Below, piece after piece: positions 6,715-14,088 of a stretch of 19,936 nucleotides of DNA; position 1 is the first letter of the stretch, and every line of letters starts with the position of its first letter. The stretch is from JAGTRI01 sp964580405 (GTDB lineage: Archaea; Thermoproteota; Bathyarchaeia; Bathyarchaeales; DTEX01): NCBI GenBank assembly GCA_964580405.1, contig CAZOKM010000024.1, forward strand, positions 1-19,936, given 5' to 3'. Position numbers and translations under genes: made by a program. The notes under the pieces were generated by a model that saw only the letters and a program-made list of their open reading frames with translations, did no database searches and had not been told where the DNA came from.

Positions 6715-7635
6715 CTATTTTTCTTCTTTTAGTAGGTGATTTATGTAGACGAATCCTTTCTGTGCGTCTGCTTCGGGGTCGATGGTCCAGTGGCCCTCGA
6801 AGTTCCACCAGCCTGAGTAATTAATTCCTTTAAGAGCTTTGACGATTGCTTTGAAGTCGATGTCGCCTTCGCCGATGAAGAAGTGCTTACTCAAATATGA
6901 TAGGACCTCGTCGAACGCCTTCTGGGTCAGCCCGAGCTTCTTCCTGATTTCCGCGTCCGACATCCCCCTCCTTCTCATGAAGAAGATTTGGAACGCTATA
7001 CCGCCTTTCCTCGTGGCCTCGGATAAATGGAGGTGGAAAATCTTGTTCCCGAAGTCCGAAACCATCTTTTCGGGGGAGTCTTCGACCATGGTGTGCCATG
7101 TCACGCCCAAGTAGTCTGAGCCGACAGCGTCCACGACTTCCTTCAGGGGAATCTCCTTCAGGTGGTAGTGCGAGGTCTCGATCCCCAGCTTAACCCCCTT
7201 GGACTTAGCATAGTCAGTGCTCGCAGCCAGGGCGCTAACCATCTTCTCCAAGAAGACGCCTCTGGTGATTCCCTTCGGGATTTCGGGAAGCTGCGTGGCG
7301 TGAATCCGTATCAATTTTGACTTAACTTTTACTGCTAGGTCAACCTGCTTTTTGGCTTCGCCGACGTAGTATTCCCTCTGGTCGTCGACGCCGAACTCCA
7401 CATGCGGCGAAACGCAGCAGACCTGCATCTTGTTCTCTTCGAGGCACTTCGTCAGGCCGTCCATGTACTCGGACGACTGCGCCATCCACTCGGGCATGAG
7501 GTGGAACCCCATCGGCCAGCCAAGCTGGTGGGTCACGATCTCGATGCCCTTGTACCCGATTTTTGCCATGCTCGGTATGACTTCGGCCAGTTTCCACTGC
7601 CTGTAACCGTAGTTGCTGCAAGAAACCTTTTCCAA
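6715..7635 (-). CDS. Sugar phosphate isomerase/epimerase-like TIM barrel with helical insertion
   Basis: A 306-residue member of the xylose-isomerase-like TIM barrels (AP_endonuc_2 type), which use a divalent metal to isomerise or epimerise sugars; the substrate is unknown. Family features: KIGYKGIEI near residues 25-33, a candidate metal-binding Glu153 in GIETSH, HLHLSEA with His201 and His203, the strand GEGDIDF at 255-261, and Glu280 in WNFEGHW. Between HLHLSEA and GEGDIDF, where homologues usually have a short loop, lie about 42 residues (209-250) that are rich in charge and predicted helical, including GMSDAEIRKKLGL, which resembles a small helix-turn-helix. Start choice: TTG at 7635 has GGAG at 7644-7647 eight bases before it, and the TATA box at 7672-7679 would start transcription near 7650. 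The upstream TTG at 7656 would then lie outside the mRNA. Confidence 0.8.
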   Translation of the reverse strand: MEKVSCSNYGYRQWKLAEVIPSMAKIGYKGIEIVTHQLGWPMGFHLMPEWMAQSSEYMDGLTKCLEENKMQVCCVSPHVEFGVDDQREYYVGEAKKQVDLAVKVKSKLIRIHATQLPEIPKGITRGVFLEKMVSALAASTDYAKSKGVKLGIETSHYHLKEIPLKEVVDAVGSDYLGVTWHTMVEDSPEKMVSDFGNKIFHLHLSEATRKGGIAFQIFFMRRRGMSDAEIRKKLGLTQKAFDEVLSYLSKHFFIGEGDIDFKAIVKALKGINYSGWWNFEGHWTIDPEADAQKGFVYINHLLKEEK

Positions 7636-7643
7636 CGAGACAA

Positions 7644-7647
7644 CTCC
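7644..7647 (-). promoter_or_regulatory. Shine-Dalgarno site deciding the start of the TIM-barrel gene
   Basis: GGAG eight bases before the TTG at 7635. It supports that codon over the TTG at 7656, which has no such site. Confidence 0.5.
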
Positions 7648-7671
7648 TGCATTCAATTCATTGTTTCATTG

Positions 7672-7679
7672 CTTTTATA
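7672..7679 (-). promoter_or_regulatory. TATA box for the TIM-barrel gene
   Basis: Reads TATAAAAG on the minus strand. Predicted transcript start is near 7650. Its presence suggests this gene is not only read through from the gene upstream. Confidence 0.5.
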
Positions 7680-7711
7680 AGATTGACGGGTTTTCGGAGA
7701 ATCGTGGCGCA

Positions 7712-8365
7712 TTAGCCCTTCCTGAAATCGTGGAACACAGCGTCCAACACCTGAGCCAGATAAATCTGCCCCTCCAAGACCCACAGTATCTTGTGCCCCT
7801 CGTTCGCTAGTTTCGCCCAGCGGGACGACTTGTTCGGGTTCTGCTCGAGGAAACTGTACTTGCCAATCCTCACGTACCGAAGCCCAGAGCTCGACGTCCT
7901 CTCGACGGAATAGTCCTTTCCACCAATATTCACGGATTCATGACCGCTGAAGATGGCTTCGAAGGCTTTCAACGCCGCTTCCTTAAGGTCGAAAGATGCT
8001 GTTGTTTCCTGCTTCTCCTCAAGGGCTTTTTCGCAGCCTCCGAGGGCTTCTATCGTGAACCTCTTCCCTCCCAGTTGATGGACGACCATTTTTCCCGACT
8101 TGCACCTGTACGGGTTCCCGTAGCCCGAACGAATCGTCTTCTCGACTTCGAAGAACTTCCCGAATGCCTCTTTCACGTCGTTGACCGTTCCTTCTCCCTT
8201 TACTACTATTTTCGTCGGGTACCCGTACCTCGCCAGCTTGTCCGTGTACGCAGACGCGTGCTCTACGGACACTGACTCGACGCTGAACCCGCCAACTACT
8301 TCTCCTTCCTTAGGGAACCCCATCTCCCTCCAGTACGTTCTGGAAACTGGCAAGCCGACCACCAA
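7712..8365 (-). CDS. Unrecognised 217-residue protein
   Basis: I do not recognise the family. The protein is soluble, without signal peptide or membrane segment. It appears to have two alpha/beta halves. Residues about 27-105 run from GFSVESVSVEH through a TYR/GLY-containing stretch (RSGYGNPYRCKSGKM) to FTIEALGG; residues about 125-217 contain KDYSVERTSSSGLRYVRIG and end in a helix (LEGQIYLAQVLDAVFHDF). The RYVRIGKYSFLEQNPNKSSRWAKLANEG segment is well ordered and basic, and could contact nucleic acid or a ligand. The first start is TTG at 8365, followed by GTG at 8362. A TATA-like sequence at 8388-8398 is centred 28 bases upstream, so the message is probably leaderless. Internal ATG at codon 15 (EMGFPKEG) follows GGAGGGAG too closely to be a good alternative. 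It lies 55-77 bases upstream of the TIM-barrel gene on the same strand, so a functional link is possible. Confidence 0.65.
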   Translation of the reverse strand: MVVGLPVSRTYWREMGFPKEGEVVGGFSVESVSVEHASAYTDKLARYGYPTKIVVKGEGTVNDVKEAFGKFFEVEKTIRSGYGNPYRCKSGKMVVHQLGGKRFTIEALGGCEKALEEKQETTASFDLKEAALKAFEAIFSGHESVNIGGKDYSVERTSSSGLRYVRIGKYSFLEQNPNKSSRWAKLANEGHKILWVLEGQIYLAQVLDAVFHDFRKG

Positions 8366-8387
8366 ACCATGTTATTACGTGATATTT

Positions 8388-8398
8388 GTTTTAATTTT
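8388..8398 (-). promoter_or_regulatory. TATA-like element for the 217-residue protein gene
   Basis: Reads AAAATTAAAAC on the minus strand, centred about 28 bases before the TTG/GTG start. Confidence 0.4.
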
Positions 8399-8447
8399 GG
8401 AAATTATCTGGCTAATTCTAGATCGTAATGCTACTTCTTGTTTGCTC

Positions 8448-8457
8448 CTATATATGA
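8448..8457 (+). promoter_or_regulatory. TATA box for the cupin gene
   Basis: CTATATATGA. Transcription would start near 8480, leaving about 30 bases before the TTG at 8512. It lies back to back with the promoter of the minus-strand gene at 8365. Confidence 0.5.
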
Positions 8458-8501
8458 TGTGACCAAAATGTTGATAAGGAATTTTGCATTATGATAGATT
8501 A

Positions 8502-8507
8502 GGTGAT
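8502..8507 (+). promoter_or_regulatory. Shine-Dalgarno site GGTGAT deciding the cupin start
   Basis: A six-base match to the archaeal anti-Shine-Dalgarno complement, four bases before TTG 8512. The GTG at 8503 lies inside this site and so is unlikely to be the start. Confidence 0.55.
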
Positions 8508-8511
8508 ATGT

Positions 8512-8910
8512 TTGAAGGGATACGTAGTCGGTATTGAGAAAGAAACGACGAAGAACGCCGATTTTCGCCGCGTCCTCTACACGGGGAAGTACAGCCAGCT
8601 CGTGCTCATGAGCCTCAAGCCCGGCGAGGAGATAGGCGCAGAAACGCACGATGACGTTGACCAGTTCTTCCGGTTCGAGGAAGGAGAAGGAAAGGTAGTC
8701 ATCGACGGCGCGGAGCACCACGTCAAGGACGGAACAGCAGTCATCGTCCCATCGGGCGCCCTGCACAACGTAATCAACACGTCAAAGACTGCGAGCCTCA
8801 AGCTCTACACGATTTACTCACCGCCAGAGCACCAAGACGGCGTGGTCCGCCACACCAAAAAAGAAGCGATGGCAAGCGAGGAACACTACGACGGGCGAAC
8901 CACAGAATAA
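8512..8910 (+). CDS. Small cupin-domain protein
   Basis: A single-domain cupin of 132 residues, a beta-barrel protein that binds a metal or small ligand. Cupin motif 1 is present but altered: GAETHDDVDQ keeps His46, while the second His is Asp48 and the usual Glu is replaced near Gln51. Motif 2 is perfect: Gly74, Pro80, Gly82, His85 and Asn89 in GTAVIVPSGALHNVIN. The conserved start of this family (KGYVVGIEKET, then FRRVLYTGKYSQLVLMSLKPGEEIG) begins right after the TTG at 8512, which also has the GGTGAT site; an in-frame GTG at 8503 is the alternative. Such stand-alone cupins with a charged C-terminal tail are common in archaea and anaerobic bacteria, but their role is mostly unknown. It may be an isomerase or a sensor. 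It converges on the LOG-like gene. Confidence 0.85.
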   Translation: MKGYVVGIEKETTKNADFRRVLYTGKYSQLVLMSLKPGEEIGAETHDDVDQFFRFEEGEGKVVIDGAEHHVKDGTAVIVPSGALHNVINTSKTASLKLYTIYSPPEHQDGVVRHTKKEAMASEEHYDGRTTE

Positions 8911-8963
8911 CGCAAAATTATAACGAATTCTTACGTTGACAAATGGAGAAAATGGGTTCCTAT

Positions 8964-9533
8964 TTAGCTTCTTTCGTTCGAGCTGACAAGACGCTTTACT
9001 TCGTTTACGGCTTCGCCCACGGACTCAACTATCTTGTAGAGCCGGAATTCGCCCGGTCGCATGTACATGTTTTCCTTGAAGTTTTCGATGAGGATCTTCC
9101 AAAAGCCCCCGAAGAGGATGATGGGCCTCTCCTGCCCGGCGCGGATTCTGGAGGAAGCCCAGGCCATGCCGAACTCGGATATTGTCCCGGTCCCTCCCCT
9201 GAAGACGATGTGTATGTCACTTAATATTAACAGCTGTTTTGTTCGCTCAAAATAGTCGGACGTCACGACCTCCTCGTCAAAGGCATTCTCGGGGTCTCTT
9301 CCCTCGAAATGCGCATGAGGACTCTTGGGGTAGTACGTTACTCCCACAACCTTTCCTCCCGCCGATTTTGCGCCTTCGGTTGATGCCCTCATGACGCCCG
9401 GTCCCCCACCATTATAAGTAATTAAACCCAATTTGGCTAGGCGTTTGGCTGTCATGTAAGCGTCTTTGTACGTCTGGTCTTCCGGCTTGATGTCGGCTCC
9501 GCCCAAGAATGCTATTGACCTGCGCTTTTTCAT
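8964..9533 (-). CDS. LOG-like / TIGR00725-type Rossmann protein (possible nucleotide phosphoribohydrolase)
   Basis: A 189-residue cytosolic protein of the lysine-decarboxylase-like (LOG) fold. Many members cleave nucleoside 5'-monophosphates to base and ribose 5-phosphate, releasing cytokinin in plants; others only bind nucleotide. Features: FLGGAD at 9-14, YNGGGPGVMRA at 40-50, FERTKQ at 95-100 (matching the catalytic Arg/Lys segment), and RGGTGTISEF at 112-121, equal to the family's PGGxGTxxE with Pro replaced by Arg and the Glu kept. The start is ATG at 9533, chosen because GGGTGG lies four bases before it; the TTG at 9560 would add nine unlike residues. A TATA box at 9579-9588 gives a leader of about 24 bases. 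It is divergent from the beta-CASP nuclease gene. Confidence 0.82.
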   Translation of the reverse strand: MKKRRSIAFLGGADIKPEDQTYKDAYMTAKRLAKLGLITYNGGGPGVMRASTEGAKSAGGKVVGVTYYPKSPHAHFEGRDPENAFDEEVVTSDYFERTKQLLILSDIHIVFRGGTGTISEFGMAWASSRIRAGQERPIILFGGFWKILIENFKENMYMRPGEFRLYKIVESVGEAVNEVKRLVSSNERS

Positions 9534-9537
9534 GATT

Positions 9538-9543
9538 CCACCC
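9538..9543 (-). promoter_or_regulatory. Shine-Dalgarno site for the LOG-like gene
   Basis: GGGTGG on the minus strand, four bases before the ATG at 9533. It decides that start over the upstream in-frame TTG. Confidence 0.5.
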
Positions 9544-9578
9544 TGAAAAGTTCTAAGCAATGTAATGCGCAGACTTTC

Positions 9579-9588
9579 ATATTTAGTT
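9579..9588 (-). promoter_or_regulatory. TATA box for the LOG-like gene
   Basis: Reads ACTAAATATG on the minus strand; predicted start near 9557. The reverse reading of the same AT-rich stretch could also serve a plus-strand transcript starting near 9609. Confidence 0.4.
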
Positions 9589-9609
9589 TTATGGCGTTAT
9601 GTCTTTCAA

Positions 9610-9723
9610 ATGGCTGCTAATGTCAAAGCGTTTTTCGTTACGATTATACTCGCAGCCCTTTGTGTATGCCTTAAATGTCCCCAATCACAGATATTATGTG
9701 GACAGCAGACTCGGGCAATTTAA
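9610..9723 (+). CDS. Possible 37-residue hydrophobic peptide
   Basis: A short reading frame from ATG to TAA in the gap between the LOG-like gene and the nuclease gene. The peptide starts MAANVKAFFVTIILAALCVC, which looks like a signal or membrane segment, followed by a short tail with two more cysteines. There is no Shine-Dalgarno site, but an AT-rich TATA-like stretch lies about 26 bases upstream, so leaderless translation is conceivable. The frame overlaps the TATA box of the nuclease gene. It may be a chance frame in a promoter region, so the call is weak. Confidence 0.2.
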   Translation: MAANVKAFFVTIILAALCVCLKCPQSQILCGQQTRAI

Positions 9724-9725
9724 AA
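9717..9725 (+). promoter_or_regulatory. TATA box for the beta-CASP nuclease gene
   Basis: AATTTAAAA centred 27 bases before the ATG at 9748, so the transcript is probably leaderless. Confidence 0.5.
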
Positions 9726-9747
9726 CATTTTCGCAGGGTTAAATTTT

Positions 9748-11145
9748 ATGAAGATAAAATTCTTGGGCGCAACACGACAAGTGACTGGATCATGCTACTT
9801 TCTGGACGTCGGCGGATTGAAGATTCTCGTCGATTGCGGATTGTTTCAGGAGCGGGACTATTCCTACAGGAACTGGGGAAACTTTCCCGTCCCCCCTGAC
9901 CAAATCCAGTACCTTCTTCTAACGCATGTTCACTTGGACCACTCGGGGCTTATCCCCAAGCTCGTCAGGGAAGGGTTTTCCGGAGACATTCTGCTAACCT
10001 CCGCGTCCAAAGAGATGCTTCCCATCGTGATTCTAGATTCCGCTCGGTTGCTGGAAGAGGACGCTGAGTTTAAGAAAAAACGTCACGCAAAAGAGGGACG
10101 GAAGGGACCTTACCCGGAAATCCCGCTGTACACCGTCCGGGACGCGAAAAGGTGTCTTCGTCAGCTAAGGGGAGTTTCGTTCGAAGACCAGATTCAACTG
10201 AACGACCGTGTCAAAGTTTGTTTTCACGATGCTGGCCACATTCTCGGTTCAGCGATGGTCGAGGTCATCGTCCAAGGCGAGGACGGGAAGAGGAACATAA
10301 TCTTTTCCGGAGACGTCGGGCAGTGGAACAAGCCCCTCATTAGCAACCCCTCCGTCTTCGACCGGGCGGACTACGTGGTCATGGAGTCCACCTACGGGAA
10401 CCGCAACCACAGCGACCCCCAAGACATCGACGAACAACTGTGCAGCATCATAAACAAAACGGTTGAGGCAGGCGGAAACCTCCTAATCCCAACCTTCGCG
10501 ATCGAACGCGCCCAAGAACTCATATACCACCTGAACCGTCTGGCGCGGGCAAAAAGAATCCCGTACATCATGACTTTTCTCGACAGCCCCATGGCCGTCG
10601 AAATCACGAAGGTTTTTGAGCGATGCAAAAAGTACCTTGACGAAGAGACGCTAAAACTCTTCAGGGAAGGCCAGTCGCCGTTCGAGTTTCCGGGGCTGAA
10701 GCTCGTCGAAACTGCCGAGGCGTCCAAGGCGATAAACCTCATCAAAGGGTCAACGATCATCATGGCGGGCTCGGGTATGATCACGGGTGGACGCATCAAA
10801 CACCACTTAATAAGGAACATTACTCGACCAGAATCGACGCTGCTTTTCGTGGGGTACCAAGCGAAAGGGACGCTGGGACGCCAGATCTTGGACGGAAACT
10901 CGCCCGTCAGAATTCACGGCCAATACTACCCAGTGCGCATGAAGGTCGAAAAAATCGACGCGTTCTCCGCCCACGCGGGCATGGACGACCTGCACCGTTG
11001 GGTCAGCAACTTCAAGTCGCCGCCGAGGCGCATCTTTCTGACACATGGCGAAGAGGAACCCATCATGACCCTAAAGGATTACATCCAATCCAAGAGCGGA
11101 TGGGAAGTGAGTGCACCCACGTACATGGAGGAGTACAGCCTCTAA
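9748..11145 (+). CDS. Metallo-beta-lactamase fold, beta-CASP ribonuclease (CPSF-like)
   Basis: A 465-residue cytosolic RNA-processing nuclease related to eukaryotic CPSF73/Ysh1. Zinc-binding motifs of the lactamase core: motif 1 region with Asp29 (ILVDCG), motif 2 HVHLDH at 60-65, motif 3 His163 (AGHILGSA) and motif 4 Asp189 (FSGDVG). The beta-CASP part has motif A Glu213 (MESTYG), motif B His409 (SAHAG) and motif C His433 (LTHGE). The RNA-clamping loop segment AGSGMITGGR is at 340-349. It has no N-terminal KH domains, so it is of the short aCPSF2/TTHA0252-like class rather than aCPSF1, the factor known for archaeal 3'-end formation and termination. Expected activities are endonuclease and possibly 5'-3' exonuclease action. 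It starts at ATG 9748 with little Shine-Dalgarno sequence, consistent with the leaderless promoter. It converges on the C45 gene. Confidence 0.93.
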   Translation: MKIKFLGATRQVTGSCYFLDVGGLKILVDCGLFQERDYSYRNWGNFPVPPDQIQYLLLTHVHLDHSGLIPKLVREGFSGDILLTSASKEMLPIVILDSARLLEEDAEFKKKRHAKEGRKGPYPEIPLYTVRDAKRCLRQLRGVSFEDQIQLNDRVKVCFHDAGHILGSAMVEVIVQGEDGKRNIIFSGDVGQWNKPLISNPSVFDRADYVVMESTYGNRNHSDPQDIDEQLCSIINKTVEAGGNLLIPTFAIERAQELIYHLNRLARAKRIPYIMTFLDSPMAVEITKVFERCKKYLDEETLKLFREGQSPFEFPGLKLVETAEASKAINLIKGSTIIMAGSGMITGGRIKHHLIRNITRPESTLLFVGYQAKGTLGRQILDGNSPVRIHGQYYPVRMKVEKIDAFSAHAGMDDLHRWVSNFKSPPRRIFLTHGEEEPIMTLKDYIQSKSGWEVSAPTYMEEYSL

Positions 11146-11192
11146 CTCTCAAAAGATTGTTAATTTCAATAAGCGGGCATTTGCTTCGTTCC

Positions 11193-12344
11193 TCACGCAA
11201 CTTTCCACAATTCGTCGCGGGAAATCGGTTTGTCGGGCAGAATGGCCAAGTAGGGTTTGACGCCGACGGGGTCTCTGAGCGTGAACGGTTTTTGCCACTT
11301 GTTGTGTGTGGGGGCGCCGAAGCAGACTTCCGCCGTGAGGTCGGTCAGGTCGTAGATGGCGGAGAACAGCGTTCCGAAATACTCGGTGTAGTAGTGCCCG
11401 CAGACTCCATTGTACAGCTCCTTGGACAGCAAGCTCCTGATGTCTTCTTTACCAATTTTTGGGGCTGCTCTGGACAGCATGTTCCCGATCAGTTCGTACC
11501 TTCTCTTGGAGTTCCTCAGAATCCAGTCGCCCGCAAATTTCTGGTACTTCACCATGTCAGGCAGCACGTAATGGTTCGTGCAGAAGAGGTACCGTTCAGA
11601 CGAGTTTTCACCTATCTGCTTGATGCTGCATTCTCCGTCGAAGTACTGCGCCAAAGCGGCGTTGTTGCCCTTATCCGTTAAAATGAAGTTCCAGAAGCCG
11701 TACACGGGCATCTTCTTCAAGTGCTTCAGCGCCTCATCCACCGTCTTACAGTTGTCAAGAAGCGCCCGGGCCACGAGGAAGAAGGGGAACCCCGCCTTCG
11801 TGGGCTCCTTCTTTTGGGTCCCTCCCCCCGAAAAGGTCACGCACAGCCCGTGCTCGTTCATCCCGTCGTCCAGCCCGATAAGGTTCTCCATGAACCCTAT
11901 GCGCTTTGCCTTTCCCTTGATTCTGGCGGTGCACAGGCGGAAATCGTTAAGGCGCTGATTGTACTCGTAGCTCCTCCCCACGTAGACGTGCCCGTCGCCC
12001 GTAACGGACGAAAAAACGGCGAAGTGGCTGCAGCTCCCTTGCCTCGGAATGGGCAGATTGTACGCCTGAAGGTCGCGGAGCTCGGCGCCGAAGCTGTCCG
12101 CCAACCCCTGTATCTCGTCGTTTATTCCCGGGCAGTGCTCTTCGTAGAAGCCCTGCAGATGCTCAAGGTCCCAGAAGCCGAGCTTTTCGGGTTCAACCCT
12201 CGCGGAGACAAACCACCTCACCGTCTCGGGGTTGTGCTTTTTCAGGACTTCGCCGAGCTGCCGCCCGACTTCGTAGGAATCTCCCTCCAGAACGACGTGC
12301 TGAAAGACCTTTTTTATCAAATTGTAATCGCTGCTCAATGCCAC
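11193..12344 (-). CDS. C45-type Ntn hydrolase (acyl-CoA:6-APA acyltransferase-like)
   Basis: A 383-residue member of the peptidase C45 / AAT family, Ntn-fold enzymes that cut themselves to expose an N-terminal cysteine and then hydrolyse or transfer acyl amides. The expected self-cleavage site is in RQGSCSHFAV, with Cys105 as the new N-terminus. After it come the conserved GHVYVGRSYEYN (about 118-129) and GLDDGMNEHGLCVTFSGGG (about 157-175). The residue before Cys is Ser, not the Gly of fungal AAT, which could slow or change cleavage. There is no signal peptide, so it acts in the cytosol; the substrate is unknown. The start is GTG at 12344, right after GGGAGCGGGACG; the TTG at 12338 is an alternative. 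A TATA box at 12394-12406 gives a leader of about 26 bases. Confidence 0.85.
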   Translation of the reverse strand: MALSSDYNLIKKVFQHVVLEGDSYEVGRQLGEVLKKHNPETVRWFVSARVEPEKLGFWDLEHLQGFYEEHCPGINDEIQGLADSFGAELRDLQAYNLPIPRQGSCSHFAVFSSVTGDGHVYVGRSYEYNQRLNDFRLCTARIKGKAKRIGFMENLIGLDDGMNEHGLCVTFSGGGTQKKEPTKAGFPFFLVARALLDNCKTVDEALKHLKKMPVYGFWNFILTDKGNNAALAQYFDGECSIKQIGENSSERYLFCTNHYVLPDMVKYQKFAGDWILRNSKRRYELIGNMLSRAAPKIGKEDIRSLLSKELYNGVCGHYYTEYFGTLFSAIYDLTDLTAEVCFGAPTHNKWQKPFTLRDPVGVKPYLAILPDKPISRDELWKVA

Positions 12345-12393
12345 CGTCCCGCTCCCTTTTTCTGCCGCGCCTCTACTCTCAACAACGTATAAT

Positions 12394-12406
12394 CATATAT
12401 AAAAAC
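12394..12406 (-). promoter_or_regulatory. TATA box for the C45 hydrolase gene
   Basis: Reads GTTTTTATATATG on the minus strand; predicted start near 12370. Confidence 0.5.
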
Positions 12407-12553
12407 CCTCATAATGTTCCACGTGCGCCCTCCAGAACCATTATAACAGAACAATCATCGTCGCAGCCGTATATCTCCTCTTAATGAAAATCAGAAAAAA
12501 AGAAAACTCAATCATACGAATCCACAAAGGAAAAAGGGGAAGTTGACGGCGTT

Positions 12554-14059
12554 CTAACTGGGTTTGCCGCCGCGTTTCCTCAGAACCAAAACAACAACGA
12601 CTACGACAACCGCAGCTGCGCCGCCGCCGATCGCCACGTACGTCATCGGGAAGCCTCCCTCTATCGGCAGCACCGTAATGTCGGGGTTCGTGCTCACCAG
12701 TTCGATTGCTGGAAGTATGGCACCCGTGAACGAGATTCCCTGATAGTCGGGTATCCCGTTCCAGTAGTTAACCTCCATGATTATGTCCTTGTCTGACCTG
12801 ATCAGGTGGTTTCCCGGTATCGTGTACACGAAGTAGTCGTCAGCGCCTATTGTGTGGGTCGAGTCGTCGATCGTCACTTGAGTTTCCTGGTTCGCGAAGA
12901 AGTAAACTTCGACCTGCGCTTTCAGAGGAAGATATACTTCGGTGTCTTCGTTGGCTCGGACGCCGATTACCGCAACCTCTGAACCGTAGCTGGTGTATGG
13001 TCCGCCGTAGGCTCCTCCACTCTCAAGAGGACGCGTCTGCTCAATGCTGCCGTTGTGGACCATGGCTAACGTGATCGGTACATCGCTTTGGACGAATAGT
13101 CCGTTTGCCCCCGGTGGCTGGAAGCCAACCCCCACTCCGGCTACAACGTCATATTCCTTTATTATTTGTTTAGTTTCAATGTCATACACCTTAACTTTGG
13201 CGTTTTCAGCGGATGAAATGCGGTACCCGTAGTCTCTGAGTGCATCGTATCCTGTGATGGATTTCGTTACGAAGTATCTTCCCACATAGCCGCCTTCGAT
13301 GCACGGGACAGGATAGCAATTTGTGTCTCCTCCCAAATATGAAATTGTGCCAGCCTGTAGCACTATGTTGCCTGTGGACTCGATTTCGTAAACTCTGAAC
13401 GCAGTGAACGGGTAATTCTTAATCCCGTAAGCGTCAATGGACATCGTATTCAGAACATTGCCATCTTCATCGGAAATCGTAACCGTGGATTTTTCAAGTG
13501 CAATTATCATGTAGTTTGCTGTTCCTCCGCTTCCTTCGTCAACCATGAAGACGAATTTCTTGCCAACGTACAAACCGTCAACAGTCGTGTAGAATGTGTT
13601 AGGCGACTGATTGATTACTGGCGTAACGTCAGGTTGTGGTATATACTGATATCCTAAAAGTAAAACAGAAACAATTTTGTCCGACACTACTTTGAAGAAT
13701 GTTCCATTTGGTAAAAGCAGAAATTTATTTTGTCTGGTGTTCAGTTGGCCTGACCAAATAGCACTGCCATTCATCAAATTATAGACTGCACAGTTAGTAC
13801 CATCTTCTGAGGCGACAATTGACAGCAGAGTCCTATTCATAACACTGGACACCTGAACCTGATATGGTGAGTCGGGATTGAATTCGTCAGTAAGGTTGTA
13901 CCTGTAGGTCTTGAACGGGACGACGCCATAATAAGTATAATTATAATCTACTCCAGCGGAGGGTTGGACGGTTGAAAACAGCGGGAAGCTCAGGCAGACA
14001 ATGAGCATGACAAGAACGAGGCAAGGCACGCTAATCTTCAAGCTTTTCTGAAGCCGCAA
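12554..14059 (-). CDS. Membrane-anchored surface protein (IgGFc-binding-like repeats possible)
   Basis: A 501-residue exported protein. Residues 1-35 form a signal or signal-anchor: a short basic start, then hydrophobic VPCLVLVMLIVCLSFPLF. The C-terminus has a membrane helix at about 475-494 (AAAVVVVVVVLVL) followed by the cytosolic stop-transfer tail RKRGGKPS. The domain between is beta-rich, and many Asn-X-Ser/Thr sites (NYT, NLT, NRT, NGS, NGT) point to N-glycosylation outside the cell. Segments such as VYLPLKAQVEVYFFAN, DDYFVYTIPG and HLIRSDKDIIMEV recall the repeats of IgGFc-binding/FCGBP N-terminal-like domains; this is a tentative resemblance. Likely a cell-envelope or adhesion protein. 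It starts at TTG 14059 with GGTG seven bases before it. It shares signal and anchor design with the PKD protein at 15695-18073, but the sequences differ. Confidence 0.75.
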   Translation of the reverse strand: MRLQKSLKISVPCLVLVMLIVCLSFPLFSTVQPSAGVDYNYTYYGVVPFKTYRYNLTDEFNPDSPYQVQVSSVMNRTLLSIVASEDGTNCAVYNLMNGSAIWSGQLNTRQNKFLLLPNGTFFKVVSDKIVSVLLLGYQYIPQPDVTPVINQSPNTFYTTVDGLYVGKKFVFMVDEGSGGTANYMIIALEKSTVTISDEDGNVLNTMSIDAYGIKNYPFTAFRVYEIESTGNIVLQAGTISYLGGDTNCYPVPCIEGGYVGRYFVTKSITGYDALRDYGYRISSAENAKVKVYDIETKQIIKEYDVVAGVGVGFQPPGANGLFVQSDVPITLAMVHNGSIEQTRPLESGGAYGGPYTSYGSEVAVIGVRANEDTEVYLPLKAQVEVYFFANQETQVTIDDSTHTIGADDYFVYTIPGNHLIRSDKDIIMEVNYWNGIPDYQGISFTGAILPAIELVSTNPDITVLPIEGGFPMTYVAIGGGAAAVVVVVVVLVLRKRGGKPS

Positions 14060-14088
14060 GATTATACACCTTTGATTGTTCTCACCAA

